Origin: Candidatus Microbacterium colombiense
Lineage (GTDB): Bacteria > Actinomycetota > Actinomycetes > Actinomycetales > Microbacteriaceae
Direction of reading: 5' to 3'
NCBI GenBank assembly: GCA_029203165.1
Contig: CP119308.1
Location: forward strand, 1,240,001-1,304,000
Length of the DNA: 64,000 nt
The position numbers and the translations under genes are program-made. The notes under the pieces are model-generated. The model was given only the letters and a program-made list of their open reading frames with translations. It did no database searches and was not told the DNA's origin. This document shows positions 1-8,642 of the stretch, piece after piece. Position 1 is the first letter of the stretch. Each line of letters begins with the position of its first letter.

Positions 1-285
1 GATTCCCTGCGGGGCGATCACCAGGCCGCCGTCGGTCTCGACCCACGGTTCCCCATCGAGTCGTGACCACATGCCCTGCGTCTCGACGAATCCGAACACC
101 GCGTGGTCGGGGTACGCGGCGACCGTGTCGAGTGCGAGCTCCGACGTGCCGCCGCTCATGCCGAGCAGAAGCACGCCGCCGACGACGCGCTCGCGGGATC
201 CGAGGCCTGGTCTGTCGCCGATCCGGCGGATGCCGTGTTGGGACAGCTCGCGGTCATCGATCAGATGTGCGACGGTACTGATCAC
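1..285 (-). CDS. Unidentified protein, N-terminal part only (runs off the left edge)
   Basis: Ninety-five codons are visible, starting at a GTG (283-285) preceded by a very strong Shine-Dalgarno sequence, GAGGGAGGA, 6 nt upstream. The frame stays open to the window edge. I do not recognise the family. The visible part has a small hydrophobic glycine-rich stretch (VGGVLLLGMSGG, about residues 34-45) and no signal peptide. It lies downstream of a 36-aa peptide gene on the same strand and opposite an HPr-kinase/PqqD fusion. In other genomes that neighbourhood often holds asparagine-synthetase-like or other peptide-tailoring enzymes. This is context only: the visible residues show no class II amidotransferase signature. 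Confidence 0.7.
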   Translation of the reverse strand, partial: MISTVAHLIDDRELSQHGIRRIGDRPGLGSRERVVGGVLLLGMSGGTSELALDTVAAYPDHAVFGFVETQGMWSRLDGEPWVETDGGLVIAPQGI

Positions 286-416
286 GAGACGTCCTCCCTC
301 AGGATGTCAGCGTGCGGCGAACGGCCGCGGTTCGGAATTCGGATTGCGGCTCCCCAGGCCCCGCGTCCTCACTGAGGGCAACGTTACAGTCCCGAGGGGT
401 CGTCGTGGGAGTGGAT

Positions 417-430
417 TGAATGAAGATTCA
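417..430. repeat. Short inverted repeat between the peptide gene and the left-edge gene
   Basis: TGAAT at 417-421 and ATTCA at 426-430 form a perfect 5-bp inverted repeat around GAAG. It sits in an AT-richer island of otherwise GC-rich sequence, in the 213-nt gap upstream of the left-edge gene. It could be an operator or a weak hairpin. The sequence supports nothing firmer. Confidence 0.3.
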
Positions 431-498
431 GTTATGTGACGATGGCGCAGGATCGGGTCCGATGGCGACCATGTTTCTGCGCGCCGATCGGGCGGTGA

Positions 499-609
499 TC
501 AGCGGCTGAGGCCGGCTGCGGGAGCGGTGACGTCGGTCGCCGGGGATCGGTCGTCTCCTGCGGCCCAGCGGCGTGCGAGTCCGGCGATCGTCGTGACGTC
601 GTCGTTCAT
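499..609 (-). CDS. 36-aa peptide, possible RiPP precursor
   Basis: This short frame opens with ATG (607-609) behind a good Shine-Dalgarno sequence (AGGAGAA, 6-7 nt upstream) and encodes a 36-residue, cysteine-free peptide. The N-terminal half is charged (MNDDVTTIAGLARRWAAGDD). The C-terminal part is rich in Ser, Thr, Ala and Pro and ends in GLSR. Its ribosome-binding site and its position beside an HPr-kinase-like/PqqD fusion gene (starting at 838, divergent) suggest a modified-peptide precursor. HPr-kinase homologues phosphorylate lasso-peptide precursors in paeninodin-type clusters, and PqqD domains bind leader peptides. I see no canonical lasso leader motif, so the assignment is speculative. 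It could also be a small protein of another kind. Confidence 0.45.
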   Translation of the reverse strand: MNDDVTTIAGLARRWAAGDDRSPATDVTAPAAGLSR

Positions 610-837
610 GGGAGTTCTCCTGAATGAGCGGATGCGTGTTCGTGTGGACGCGGTGAAAACGACACGAAATCCGTCTGCGTCCCCCAGGAGCCTCACCGTT
701 GCGACACACGCTAAATCGGGGCCAGGAGACGCGCGCGACGAATGGAGAAGAAGCGCGCGCTGCGCGTTATATCTGCGCGCGTTGTGCGTTTTCGATCCCG
801 TACGTAACCCGGAATATTGCTGGATAGGCTTACAGCC

Positions 838-1932
838 ATGTCTGATCGCTTCCTCGTCAGCGCGGTCGGTGCCGTCATCGATATCGACCTCTCGCGCCGC
901 GACCCCGCCTTCTCCTCACGGGCACGGCGGGCATGGTCCGATGCGATGTACGAGGGGCCGGACGCGCCCACTGCGGTGGTGACCGATCGTGCCGAACTCG
1001 ACGACCTGGCCGCACTCGCCTCGCTGTCGACCGACGTGACCCTCGCCGCCCTCGCTCAGCGCCGCGGTGATGCGCTGTGGATGCTGCATGCGGCGGGCCT
1101 CGCCGATGAGGAGGGGCGCGTCGTCGTGCTGAGCGCGCCTTCGGGCACGGGGAAGACCACTGCGGCCCGGCACCTCTCGCAGCACTACGCCTACGTGAGC
1201 GACGAGACCGTGGGCATCGATCGCACCGGCGTCGTGGTTCCGTACCGCAAGCCGCTGTCGATCATCGATCGCGCTCAGCCCCACAAGGCGCAGGTCGCCC
1301 TGTCGAGCTTCGACGGCGGGCGCGTGCTGCCCGCATCGCTGCGCGTGGCGAAGATCGTGGTTCTCGATCGGAGTGAGGACGGCCCATGGGTGCCGGAGCT
1401 CGACGTGCTGGACCTCTCCACCGCGCTCGAACTCCTCGCCCCGCAGACGAGCTACCTCAGCGACGCACAGGCACCCCTGCACCTGATCGACGGACTGCTT
1501 CGAGCCACCGGGGGCGCCGTGCGGTTGCGCTATCGCGAGGTCGACACGATCGACGGTGTGATCGCCGAGCTGCTGCGCACCGAGGTGACGGTCGTCTCTC
1601 CCGCGACGGCCGGATCGTCAGAGGCGCGGAGCGCGGTCGACGTCGGCCGCGCCGGCTATGCACGGGCACACGTCGTCGACGTACTTGAACTGCATGATGG
1701 GCGCCTGGCCGTGCTTCAGCGTTCGGACGTGGGCAGTCAGGTCCGAGTGCTAGACGGTATCGGCCCGGCGATATGGGCAGCCGCGATGGGCGCCTCGCTC
1801 GACGAGATCACGGTGTCTGTCGTCGAGGTCCACGGTGCGCCGGAAGGAATGGACGCCACGTCGATGGTGCAGGCTGCCGTTGATCGGCTCGTCGACGACG
1901 GCGTCCTCGTCGAGAGGTCGCCTCAGGTCTGA
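838..1932 (+). CDS. HPr-kinase-like ATPase fused to a C-terminal PqqD-like domain
   Basis: The protein has 364 residues. The middle carries an HPr serine kinase-type P-loop, SAPSGTGKT, at about residues 99-107, followed by conserved-looking S-D-E and D-R segments. The last 90 or so residues resemble a PqqD/RiPP-recognition winged-helix domain. HprK homologues outside sugar regulation occur in peptide-modification clusters, where they phosphorylate peptide Ser. PqqD domains hand the leader peptide to the enzyme. ATG 838 is chosen because TAGGCT (825-830) lies 7 nt upstream, as in other apparently leaderless genes here; TTG 817 is an in-frame alternative. The 3' end overlaps the convergent kinase gene by 10 nt. 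A role in exopolysaccharide control, given the next genes, is the main alternative. Confidence 0.75.
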   Translation: MSDRFLVSAVGAVIDIDLSRRDPAFSSRARRAWSDAMYEGPDAPTAVVTDRAELDDLAALASLSTDVTLAALAQRRGDALWMLHAAGLADEEGRVVVLSAPSGTGKTTAARHLSQHYAYVSDETVGIDRTGVVVPYRKPLSIIDRAQPHKAQVALSSFDGGRVLPASLRVAKIVVLDRSEDGPWVPELDVLDLSTALELLAPQTSYLSDAQAPLHLIDGLLRATGGAVRLRYREVDTIDGVIAELLRTEVTVVSPATAGSSEARSAVDVGRAGYARAHVVDVLELHDGRLAVLQRSDVGSQVRVLDGIGPAIWAAAMGASLDEITVSVVEVHGAPEGMDATSMVQAAVDRLVDDGVLVERSPQV

Positions 1933-3377
1933 GCGCCGCGGCGCCGTACGCCGGGCTCCGGCTCCGCGCCGGCCGTTTCTTCGGGATCGCGACCGTAGCG
2001 CTCGTACGCCCCGTAGTACTCGCGGCCGTAGTAGGCCGACTCCGCGCCCTTGCGCGGAACCTTGTTGAGCACGACCCCGAGCACTCGGCCCGTGGTGCGG
2101 GAGATGTTGTCGATCGCGCGCTGCAGCATGTCGAACGTGGTCTTGCCCGACGATGCGACCAGCAGCACGCCGTCGGCGCCTGCCGCGAGCACCGCGGCGT
2201 CGGTGACCGGGAGTACGGGAGGAGAGTCGAGGATCACGATGGCGGACTTGCTGATGTCGGCCAGGAAGTCTCGCATCCTGTGCGACCCGAGAAGCTCGCT
2301 CGGGTTCGGCGGGATCCGACCGGCACCGAGCACCGCGAGCGGCACGTCGGCGTTCGGGCGGTGGGCGACGTCCTGCAGCTCGGCGCGTCCGGCGAGGATG
2401 TCGGTGAGTCCCACGTCCTTGGAGATGCCGAAGATGTCGGCGATCACAGGGCGGCGCAGGTCGCAATCGATGAGGATCGCCCACTGGCCTGCCGCGGCCA
2501 GGCTCGACGCCAGGTTCACGGCGACCGTCGACTTGCCGTCGCCGGGAACGGAACTCGTGACCACGATGACGCGCGGGGGGTTGTCGACGTCGATGAACTG
2601 CAGGTTCGTGCGCAGCTCGCGCATCGACTCGATCGTGTGATGCGAGACCCCGTGCTGCGTGTCGAGTGAGAAGTCGATCACTTGCCGTTCGCCGTCCATC
2701 GTCTTCTCGAGTGGCAGCGTGCCGATGACCGAGATGCCGGTCTCGCGCTCGATGTCGCGCGGGTGGCGGATGCGACGGTCGACCGTATGGCGGACGAAGG
2801 CGTAGAGGAGGCCGAGCGCGAGTCCCACCAGGGCGCCGATGATCAGATTCAGGCGCGTGTTCGGCGAGGACGGGCTGGTGGGGAGGCGGGCGGAGTCTCC
2901 CACGATGAGGCTGACGGCGGCCGGGGTCGCCTCGGTGCCGCCTTCGAGCTTCTCGATCTCGATCGCCATGCCGCGCATCCAGGCTTCAGCCAGGGCTTGC
3001 GCGGTCTCGGGCGTCGCACCGGTCGCCGTGACCTTGAGGGCCGTCGTATCGGTGGGGTTGGTCACGGACACCCGGGAGACCAGCGCCTCCGGAGTCGCGT
3101 CCAGGCCCAGGTCGTCGATCGCGTGTTCGGCGACAGCACGCCATGACCCGAGATTCAGATAGGACTTGACGCGGCTCTGGGCGAGCTGGTTGCCCACGAG
3201 GGCGGCGCCGGACGTTCCGTCTCCGCCGACGGACGTGACGATTCCGGTGGTGTCGGCCGCGTACACGCGGGGCTGTATCGCACTCCACCCGAACGCCGCT
3301 CCCGCGCCGAGCACGGTCGCCACGAGGATCACGATCCAGTGCGCGCGAAGTATCCGGAAGTAGTCGCTCAGTTCCAC
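1923..3377 (-). CDS. Polysaccharide co-polymerase / BY-type tyrosine kinase (Wzc/CpsD-like)
   Basis: A 484-residue fused Wzz-plus-kinase protein. Two membrane segments (about 14-34 and 176-195) flank an extracytoplasmic Wzz-like region. The cytoplasmic C-terminal part is a bacterial tyrosine kinase with Walker A SSVPGDGKST (275-284), Walker A' ILIDCD (301-306) and Walker B VILDSPP (381-387). A tyrosine cluster (AYYGREYYGAYERYG) near the C-terminus is the expected autophosphorylation site. Such proteins control chain length and export of surface polysaccharide. GTG 3377 follows an AGGGG Shine-Dalgarno sequence. The next gene upstream encodes the matching phosphatase. No polymerase, flippase or polysaccharide glycosyltransferase lies nearby, so the substrate is not evident. 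Confidence 0.9.
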   Translation of the reverse strand: MELSDYFRILRAHWIVILVATVLGAGAAFGWSAIQPRVYAADTTGIVTSVGGDGTSGAALVGNQLAQSRVKSYLNLGSWRAVAEHAIDDLGLDATPEALVSRVSVTNPTDTTALKVTATGATPETAQALAEAWMRGMAIEIEKLEGGTEATPAAVSLIVGDSARLPTSPSSPNTRLNLIIGALVGLALGLLYAFVRHTVDRRIRHPRDIERETGISVIGTLPLEKTMDGERQVIDFSLDTQHGVSHHTIESMRELRTNLQFIDVDNPPRVIVVTSSVPGDGKSTVAVNLASSLAAAGQWAILIDCDLRRPVIADIFGISKDVGLTDILAGRAELQDVAHRPNADVPLAVLGAGRIPPNPSELLGSHRMRDFLADISKSAIVILDSPPVLPVTDAAVLAAGADGVLLVASSGKTTFDMLQRAIDNISRTTGRVLGVVLNKVPRKGAESAYYGREYYGAYERYGRDPEETAGAEPEPGVRRRGAQT

Positions 3378-3483
3378 CTGTGATTCCCCTCACATCTCCC
3401 GAGGACTCACACACGGGAAGGCATTCAGAACGAGCATACGGGGCTTTGCGGGCTCAGCCAGTGACCGATATGTCGGTGCGTCG

Positions 3484-4212
3484 TCAGCTCAGCGCCGCGC
3501 GAACGACGCGCTCGACCTCGTCGATGGCCGGCAGGAGTTGCGCCGCGGACATCTCGTACGTCTCCCACGACCGGCGATAGGGATCGATCACGTCGTCGTC
3601 CTCCTCTGTGGAGAGGGACAGGCCCCGCTGACCGCTGAGCATCCGGATGGCGGCACGGAGGCGGGCGGGCGGCGCATCTCCGGCGGTGTCCGCCGCTGTG
3701 CGGATGGCCTCGTCCGTGACCGTTGCGGCCAGCCGGGCGAACTCGCGCACGGTGAATGTCTGGCGAAGCCTGCTCGGCATCATCTTCACGACGTGAGAGC
3801 GGTGCTCTCCCGCCATCGTCAGGATCAGGTCGGATTCGATCAGGAGGGGCTCGACCAGATAGCGGGCTGCGTGTGCGGCGGCGGCGTCGACTCGTGCTCC
3901 GGAGCGCACGGCGATCTGCTGCGCCTGATCGGTCATCCCATGCCCGACCAGGGCATGCGTCCCCGCGCTGTGAACGCGCACGCCCACGCCTTCGAGTCGT
4001 CGGCGCAGCAGGACTTCCGCCTGCGGCGAGCGGCAGATGTTGCCGGTGCAGACCGTCAGGATCGTGGGAGCGCCCGTGTTCGAGCCTGCGGTGGAGGGCT
4101 CGCCGAGCAGGTCGGCGAGCGGAACCGGCTTGTCCTTCTGCGGTCGGTTCTGCTCGCGCAACTCGCGCCGGCTGCGGCCGCCAGGAGGTGCATCGCTGAA
4201 GGGGAAGCTCAT
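3484..4212 (-). CDS. Low-molecular-weight protein tyrosine phosphatase
   Basis: A 242-residue protein with the P-loop CTGNICRSP at residues 55-63: catalytic Cys55, then CX5R to Arg61. A general-acid Asp-Pro (DVIDPYRRS) lies near the C-terminus. The first 48 residues are a basic, probably disordered extension that family members usually lack. Phosphatases of this class dephosphorylate BY-kinases, and the adjacent downstream gene encodes one, so a kinase/phosphatase pair regulating polysaccharide export is likely. The start codon overlaps the VanZ stop (ATGA), implying coupling. A TAGCCT hexamer (4219-4224) 6 nt before the ATG could also give it a leaderless promoter. Confidence 0.88.
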   Translation of the reverse strand: MSFPFSDAPPGGRSRRELREQNRPQKDKPVPLADLLGEPSTAGSNTGAPTILTVCTGNICRSPQAEVLLRRRLEGVGVRVHSAGTHALVGHGMTDQAQQIAVRSGARVDAAAAHAARYLVEPLLIESDLILTMAGEHRSHVVKMMPSRLRQTFTVREFARLAATVTDEAIRTAADTAGDAPPARLRAAIRMLSGQRGLSLSTEEDDDVIDPYRRSWETYEMSAAQLLPAIDEVERVVRAALS

Positions 4213-4673
4213 GCCCTCAGGCTAGAGGCTCTGATCCGCCTGCCGGCATGACTCATCTGCAGGACGGCATGGAGGGCGAGGCAGCCGATCACCGTGCCGA
4301 TCGTGTTCGCGATGACGTCGGAGATCGTCGGGAATCGACTCGGGAGCAGCGACTGCACGAGTTCGATGGTGGCGCTCGTCGCGTAACCGAAGAGGATGAT
4401 GAGCCAGGGGCTGGTGCGCGGCCAGGCCGCCGCCACCAACAGGCCGAAGGGTACGAAGAGGGCGATGTTGGCGAGGAACTCGAACAGCGTGTAGCTGGTC
4501 GAGAGTGCGATGCCGAAATGTGCGGACACGAACTCCGCGAGACGGAACGCGAGTCCGGTGACGCGGCCGGCGATGGACGCCGGCAGCCACACGATCAGCG
4601 CCAGACCGAGCACGTACGGAACCAGTAGCGCCCGGGCGAGCATCGCGACGGTCGGGGTGCGGGACTCGGGCAT
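4209..4673 (-). CDS. VanZ-like membrane protein
   Basis: A 154-residue integral membrane protein with about four transmembrane helices and the family's typical N-terminal W-x-P region and ELVQSLLPSR/DVIANTIGT segment. VanZ proteins are small membrane proteins of poorly defined function. The founding member confers low-level teicoplanin resistance, and others accompany cell-surface polysaccharide genes. ATG 4673 has TAGGCT (4680-4685) 6 nt upstream and no Shine-Dalgarno sequence, so the transcript is probably leaderless. It overlaps the phosphatase gene by 4 nt. Confidence 0.85.
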   Translation of the reverse strand: MPESRTPTVAMLARALLVPYVLGLALIVWLPASIAGRVTGLAFRLAEFVSAHFGIALSTSYTLFEFLANIALFVPFGLLVAAAWPRTSPWLIILFGYATSATIELVQSLLPSRFPTISDVIANTIGTVIGCLALHAVLQMSHAGRRIRASSLRA

Positions 4674-4726
4674 GGCACGAGCCTAGAGGTCGCGCCTGTG
4701 CGTTCAATCAGGTGTCCGCATCCGTC

Positions 4727-5671
4727 TCACGCACGTGTGCCACTCCAGCTGAGCTGCTCGATGTAACGCAACAGCACGCCCTCTCGCAGCGCCCAGGGTG
4801 AGACCTCGAGCTCATCGACCTCCAAAGCGGTCATCGCCGCATGCAACGCCACGGCGGCGGCGACGATCTGGAAGGTCCGATCCGGGGTGATGCCGGGCAA
4901 CTCCTGGCGTGCGGAGGCGGGAAGCCGGGCGAGACGGGGGATCCACGAGCCGAGCGATGCGCGCGGGAGCAGCATCCGCTCCGATCCCGACCACCCGGGT
5001 GCCGGGTAGCCGACCAGGCGTGCCAGCGAGCGGATGGCTTTCGACGAGCCAACGACGTGGTCGGGGCGGCCGAGTTTCGAGAACTGCGGCAGAATTCCGG
5101 CGAGCGTGTGCGTGGCGTACGCCCGGAGGCGCTCCACGTCCTCTTCGCCCGGCGGGTCGTGAGGCAGGAACTGCACCGTCATGCGTCCGGCACCCAGAGG
5201 AACGGATGCCGCGGCGTCGGGCATCTCCTCCCCGCCCGCGGCGATCTCCAACGAGCCGCCACCGATGTCGAACAGCAGGAGTCGGCCTGCCGACCAGCCG
5301 AACCAGCGGCGTACCGCGAGAAAGGTCAGTTCGGCCTCGGTCTCGCCGTCGAGCACTTGGAGCGGCTGCCCGAGCGCTGCCTCGATGCGAGCGATCACGT
5401 CGGCGCCATTACGTGCATCGCGCACCGCACTCGTCGCCGTCGCGAGCAGCGCATCGACCCGCTCGGCATCGGCGACGCGACGCGCCTGAGCGACCGCCGC
5501 CTCGAGCGCCTGCACGCCTTCTTCCGAGATCGCGCCGTCGGGCGTGAGGTAACGCATGAGGCGCAGCACCGTCCGATCACTCGTCGTCGCGAGCGGTCGG
5601 CCGCCGGGGCGGACGTCGGCGGCGAGCATATGGACGGTGTTCGATCCGATGTCGAGGACTCCCAGGCGCAC
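4727..5671 (-). CDS. Ppx/GppA-family exopolyphosphatase / pppGpp phosphatase
   Basis: A 314-residue actin-fold phosphatase. The N-terminal phosphate-binding motif DIGSNTVHML (residues 7-16) is intact, followed by TATSAVRDARNG and FDIGGGSLE, the family's three nucleotide/phosphate loops. Members hydrolyse polyphosphate or convert pppGpp to ppGpp. This short form lacks the C-terminal HD domain of E. coli Ppx and matches the shorter actinobacterial proteins. GTG 5671 lies 6 nt after TAGTGT (5678-5683), so translation is probably leaderless. It is divergent from coaA with only 36 nt between starts. Sequence alone does not say which substrate is used. Confidence 0.88.
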   Translation of the reverse strand: MRLGVLDIGSNTVHMLAADVRPGGRPLATTSDRTVLRLMRYLTPDGAISEEGVQALEAAVAQARRVADAERVDALLATATSAVRDARNGADVIARIEAALGQPLQVLDGETEAELTFLAVRRWFGWSAGRLLLFDIGGGSLEIAAGGEEMPDAAASVPLGAGRMTVQFLPHDPPGEEDVERLRAYATHTLAGILPQFSKLGRPDHVVGSSKAIRSLARLVGYPAPGWSGSERMLLPRASLGSWIPRLARLPASARQELPGITPDRTFQIVAAAVALHAAMTALEVDELEVSPWALREGVLLRYIEQLSWSGTRA

Positions 5672-5707
5672 GGATCGACACTACTGCCACATCGATACGA
5701 TGTATGC

Positions 5708-6652
5708 GTGACCACCGTCGACCCCGCGCTGCCGCTGTCTCCCTACCGGGAGATCGGCCGCGCTGAATGGGCGCATCTCGCCGCCGATCTCGATCAACCG
5801 CTGAGTGAGACCGAGGTCGTCGAGGTCCGCGGCATCGGCGACCGGCTGAGCATGACCGAGGTGCGCGAGGTCTACCTGCCGCTGAGTCGACTTCTCAGCC
5901 TCTACGCCACGTCGACCAAGCGGCTCGGCGCCGCGACGAGTTCGTTCCTGCAGGAAGACGACACGACGACGCCATTCGTGGTCGGCGTGGCCGGCTCCGT
6001 CGCGGTGGGTAAATCGACGATCGCCCGACTGCTGCGCGAACTCATGAGCCGGTGGCCGGGGACTCCGCGGGTGGAGCTGGTGACGACGGATGGCTTCCTC
6101 TATCCCAACGCGGAGCTCGAGCGCCGCGGTCTCATGGAACGCAAGGGATTCCCGGAGTCCTACGACCGTCGCGCGCTGCTCGAGTTCCTCACCGAGGTGA
6201 AGAGCGGGGCCGCCGAGGTGCGCGCACCCTTCTATTCGCACATGCGCTACGACATCGTGCCCGACGCGCACGTGGTCGTGCGCCGCCCCGACGTCGTCAT
6301 CGTCGAGGGCCTGAACGTGCTCCAGCCTCCGCCCGCCCCGAACGATGTGGCGGTGAGCGACCTGTTCGACTTCTCGATCTTCGTCGACGCCGATACCTCG
6401 CACATCGAGAAGTGGTACGTCGACCGGTTCCTCGCTCTGCGGCAGGGGGCGTTCAGCAACCCGTCGTCGTACTTCAACGTCTTCGCCCATCTCACCGACG
6501 AAGAGGCGATCACGACGGCGCTCGGCTACTGGAACGAGATCAACATGCCCAACCTGGTCGAGAACGTGATGCCGACCAAGCATCGTGCGCGACTGGTGCT
6601 GCGCAAGGGTATCGATCACGACGTCGAGAGCGTGCTGCTGCGCAAACTCTGA
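5708..6652 (+). CDS. coaA: Pantothenate kinase, type I
   Basis: A 314-residue type I pantothenate kinase, which carries out the first step of coenzyme A synthesis (ATP-dependent phosphorylation of pantothenate). Visible features are the Walker A motif GVAGSVAVGKST, the TTDGFLYPN and KGFPESYD segments, the RAPFYSHMRYDI substrate region, VIVEGLNVLQ, and the C-terminal NLVENVMPTKHRA tail typical of CoaA. Length agrees with the family (about 310). GTG 5708 is chosen because TACGAT (5696-5701) lies 6 nt upstream and the preceding open frame is antisense to the Ppx gene. Confidence 0.95.
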   Translation: MTTVDPALPLSPYREIGRAEWAHLAADLDQPLSETEVVEVRGIGDRLSMTEVREVYLPLSRLLSLYATSTKRLGAATSSFLQEDDTTTPFVVGVAGSVAVGKSTIARLLRELMSRWPGTPRVELVTTDGFLYPNAELERRGLMERKGFPESYDRRALLEFLTEVKSGAAEVRAPFYSHMRYDIVPDAHVVVRRPDVVIVEGLNVLQPPPAPNDVAVSDLFDFSIFVDADTSHIEKWYVDRFLALRQGAFSNPSSYFNVFAHLTDEEAITTALGYWNEINMPNLVENVMPTKHRARLVLRKGIDHDVESVLLRKL

Positions 6653-6715
6653 CCGAGGCGACGCGTCGGATATTGTTCGGACGGCTCGCAAAAATCCCGC
6701 CTTACTCTTGATCCC

Positions 6716-8563
6716 ATGTGTGGAATCGTCGGATACGTGGGCCCGCGCCCCAGCCAGGACATCCTTCTCGCCGGGCTCGCCCGCCTCGAGTACCGCGGCT
6801 ATGACTCTGCCGGCGTCGCCGTGATCGATGGCGACGGTGCGCTGGGCATGCGTAAGAAGGCGGGCAAGCTCGCCAAGCTGCGCGATTCGTTGACCGATGC
6901 TCCGCTGCCGGACGGCACGACGGGAATCGGTCACACCCGCTGGGCGACGCACGGCGGGCCGACCGACCTGAACGCGCATCCGCACCTCGCCGATGACGAC
7001 AAGCTCGCCGTCATCCACAACGGCATCATCGAGAACTTCTCCGCCCTGCGTGAGGAACTGCTCGCCGACGGCGTCGTGTTCCGCAGCGAGACCGACACCG
7101 AAGTGGCCGCAGCCCTCCTTGGTCGGGAGTACGCGGGCAACGGGGGCGACCTGGAACTGGCATTCCGAGGCGTGGTCAACCGCCTCGAGGGCGCTTTCAC
7201 CCTGCTGGCCATGCACCAGGACCACCCGGGGCTCGTCGTCGGCGCTCGCCGCAACTCCCCGCTCGTGATCGGTCTGGGCGAGGGCGAGAACTTCCTCGGC
7301 TCCGACGTCGCCGCCTTCATCGAGCACACCCGCAAGGCGCTGGCGATCGGTCAGGACCAGATCGTCTCGATCACCCCGGATGCCGTCACCGTCATCGACT
7401 TCGCCGGTACTCCGGTCGAGGCCGAGCCCTTCGACGTGTCGTGGGATGCCGCCGCCGCGGAGAAGGGCGGATGGTCCAGCTTCATGGCGAAGGAAGTCGC
7501 CGAGCAGCCCGAGGCCGTCGCGAACACGATCCGCGGTCGCATCCACGACGGTCAGGTCGTGATCCCCGAGCTCGACGGCCTGGACGAGCTCTTCGTGGGC
7601 ATCAACCGCGTCATCATCACCGCGTGCGGCACGGCGTCGTACGCCGCGCTCGTCGGCAAGTACGCGATCGAGCAGTGGGCCCGCGTCGCCGTCGATGTCG
7701 AGCTCGCCCACGAGTTCCGCTACCGCGACCCGGTGATCGGCGCCGACACCCTCGTCGTCTCGATCAGCCAGTCCGGTGAGACGATGGACACCCTCATGGC
7801 GGTCAAGTACGCCCGTGAGCGCGGTGCCCGCACCCTCTCGGTCTGCAACACACAGGGTGCGACCATCCCTCGCGAGTCCGACGCGGTCGTCTACACGCAC
7901 GCCGGACCAGAGGTCGCCGTGGCCTCGACCAAGGCCTTCTCCGCGCAGATCACCGCACTGCTGCTGCTCGGTCTGCACATGGGGCGCGTGCGCGGGGCCG
8001 TCGCGGATGCCTCGGTCGACGTCGCCGAGCTCGCCGCGCTTCCGGAGAAGATCGCCAAGGTGCTCGCCAGCGAGCAGGAGCACGTCACGCAGCTGGCCGG
8101 GTGGATGGCCGACACGCGTTCGGTGCTGTTCCTGGGACGTCACGTGGGCTACCCGATCGCGCTCGAGGGTGCGCTCAAGCTCAAGGAGATCTCCTATATC
8201 CACGCCGAGGGATTCGCCGCCGGCGAGCTCAAGCACGGCCCGATCGCACTGATCGAGCCCGGCCAGCCGGTGTTCGTGCTCGTGCCGTCGCCGCGTCACT
8301 CCGCGCTGGTCCACTCGAAGGTCGTCTCGAACATCCAGGAGATCCGCGCACGCGGTGCCCGGGTGATCGTGATCGCCGAGGAGGGCGACGCCGCCGTGTT
8401 GCCGTTCGCCGATGAGGTCATCCACATCCCGCTCGCGGGTGCGATGTTCGAGCCGCTGCTCGCGGTCGTCCCGCTGCAGATCTTCGCGATGGCTCTGGCC
8501 ACCGCCAAGGGCCTCGACGTCGACCAGCCGCGCAACCTCGCGAAGTCCGTCACAGTCGAGTAA
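6716..8563 (+). CDS. glmS: Glutamine--fructose-6-phosphate aminotransferase (isomerizing)
   Basis: A 615-residue GlmS, which makes glucosamine-6-phosphate from fructose-6-phosphate and glutamine for peptidoglycan and other amino-sugar polymers. The start MCGIVGYVG exposes the catalytic nucleophile Cys2 of the class II glutaminase domain. RWATHG and HNGIIEN follow. Two SIS sugar-isomerase domains occupy the second half (ACGTASYA, ISQSGETMDT), and the family C-terminus KSVTVE is present. TACTCT (6703-6708) ends 7 nt before the ATG, so the message is probably leaderless. No glmS ribozyme is visible in the 63-nt upstream gap. A perfect hairpin follows the gene. Confidence 0.97.
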   Translation: MCGIVGYVGPRPSQDILLAGLARLEYRGYDSAGVAVIDGDGALGMRKKAGKLAKLRDSLTDAPLPDGTTGIGHTRWATHGGPTDLNAHPHLADDDKLAVIHNGIIENFSALREELLADGVVFRSETDTEVAAALLGREYAGNGGDLELAFRGVVNRLEGAFTLLAMHQDHPGLVVGARRNSPLVIGLGEGENFLGSDVAAFIEHTRKALAIGQDQIVSITPDAVTVIDFAGTPVEAEPFDVSWDAAAAEKGGWSSFMAKEVAEQPEAVANTIRGRIHDGQVVIPELDGLDELFVGINRVIITACGTASYAALVGKYAIEQWARVAVDVELAHEFRYRDPVIGADTLVVSISQSGETMDTLMAVKYARERGARTLSVCNTQGATIPRESDAVVYTHAGPEVAVASTKAFSAQITALLLLGLHMGRVRGAVADASVDVAELAALPEKIAKVLASEQEHVTQLAGWMADTRSVLFLGRHVGYPIALEGALKLKEISYIHAEGFAAGELKHGPIALIEPGQPVFVLVPSPRHSALVHSKVVSNIQEIRARGARVIVIAEEGDAAVLPFADEVIHIPLAGAMFEPLLAVVPLQIFAMALATAKGLDVDQPRNLAKSVTVE

Positions 8564-8598
8564 GCGCGCGGGCACACGCGCCCACTGCACGGCCTATT

Positions 8599-8642
8599 GC
8601 CGAGTGCACGGGATCTTCACGCGAAGATCCCGTGCACTCGGC
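8599..8642. terminator. Perfect 20-bp inverted repeat, probable terminator after glmS
   Basis: 8599-8618 and 8623-8642 are exact reverse complements separated by 4 nt (ACGC). A further copy of the arm's CCGTGCACTCG follows as a direct repeat at 8649-8659. The stem lies 35 nt after the glmS stop and 52 nt before acpS, so it can act as an intrinsic terminator despite having no U-run. The exact symmetry and partial third copy also suit a REP-like repeat family. Confidence 0.7.

Noticed and set aside
499..609. Firm lasso-peptide precursor call
   Set aside because: No leader consensus, no visible lasso protease or cyclase gene, and only part of the neighbouring gene is in the window.
6653..6715. 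A glmS ribozyme upstream of glmS
   Set aside because: The gap is only 63 nt, too short for the ribozyme fold, and a -10-like box sits 7 nt before the start.
5681..8590. A 969-codon minus-strand frame spanning coaA and glmS
   Set aside because: It covers two certain genes on the other strand and shows only codon-bias composition.
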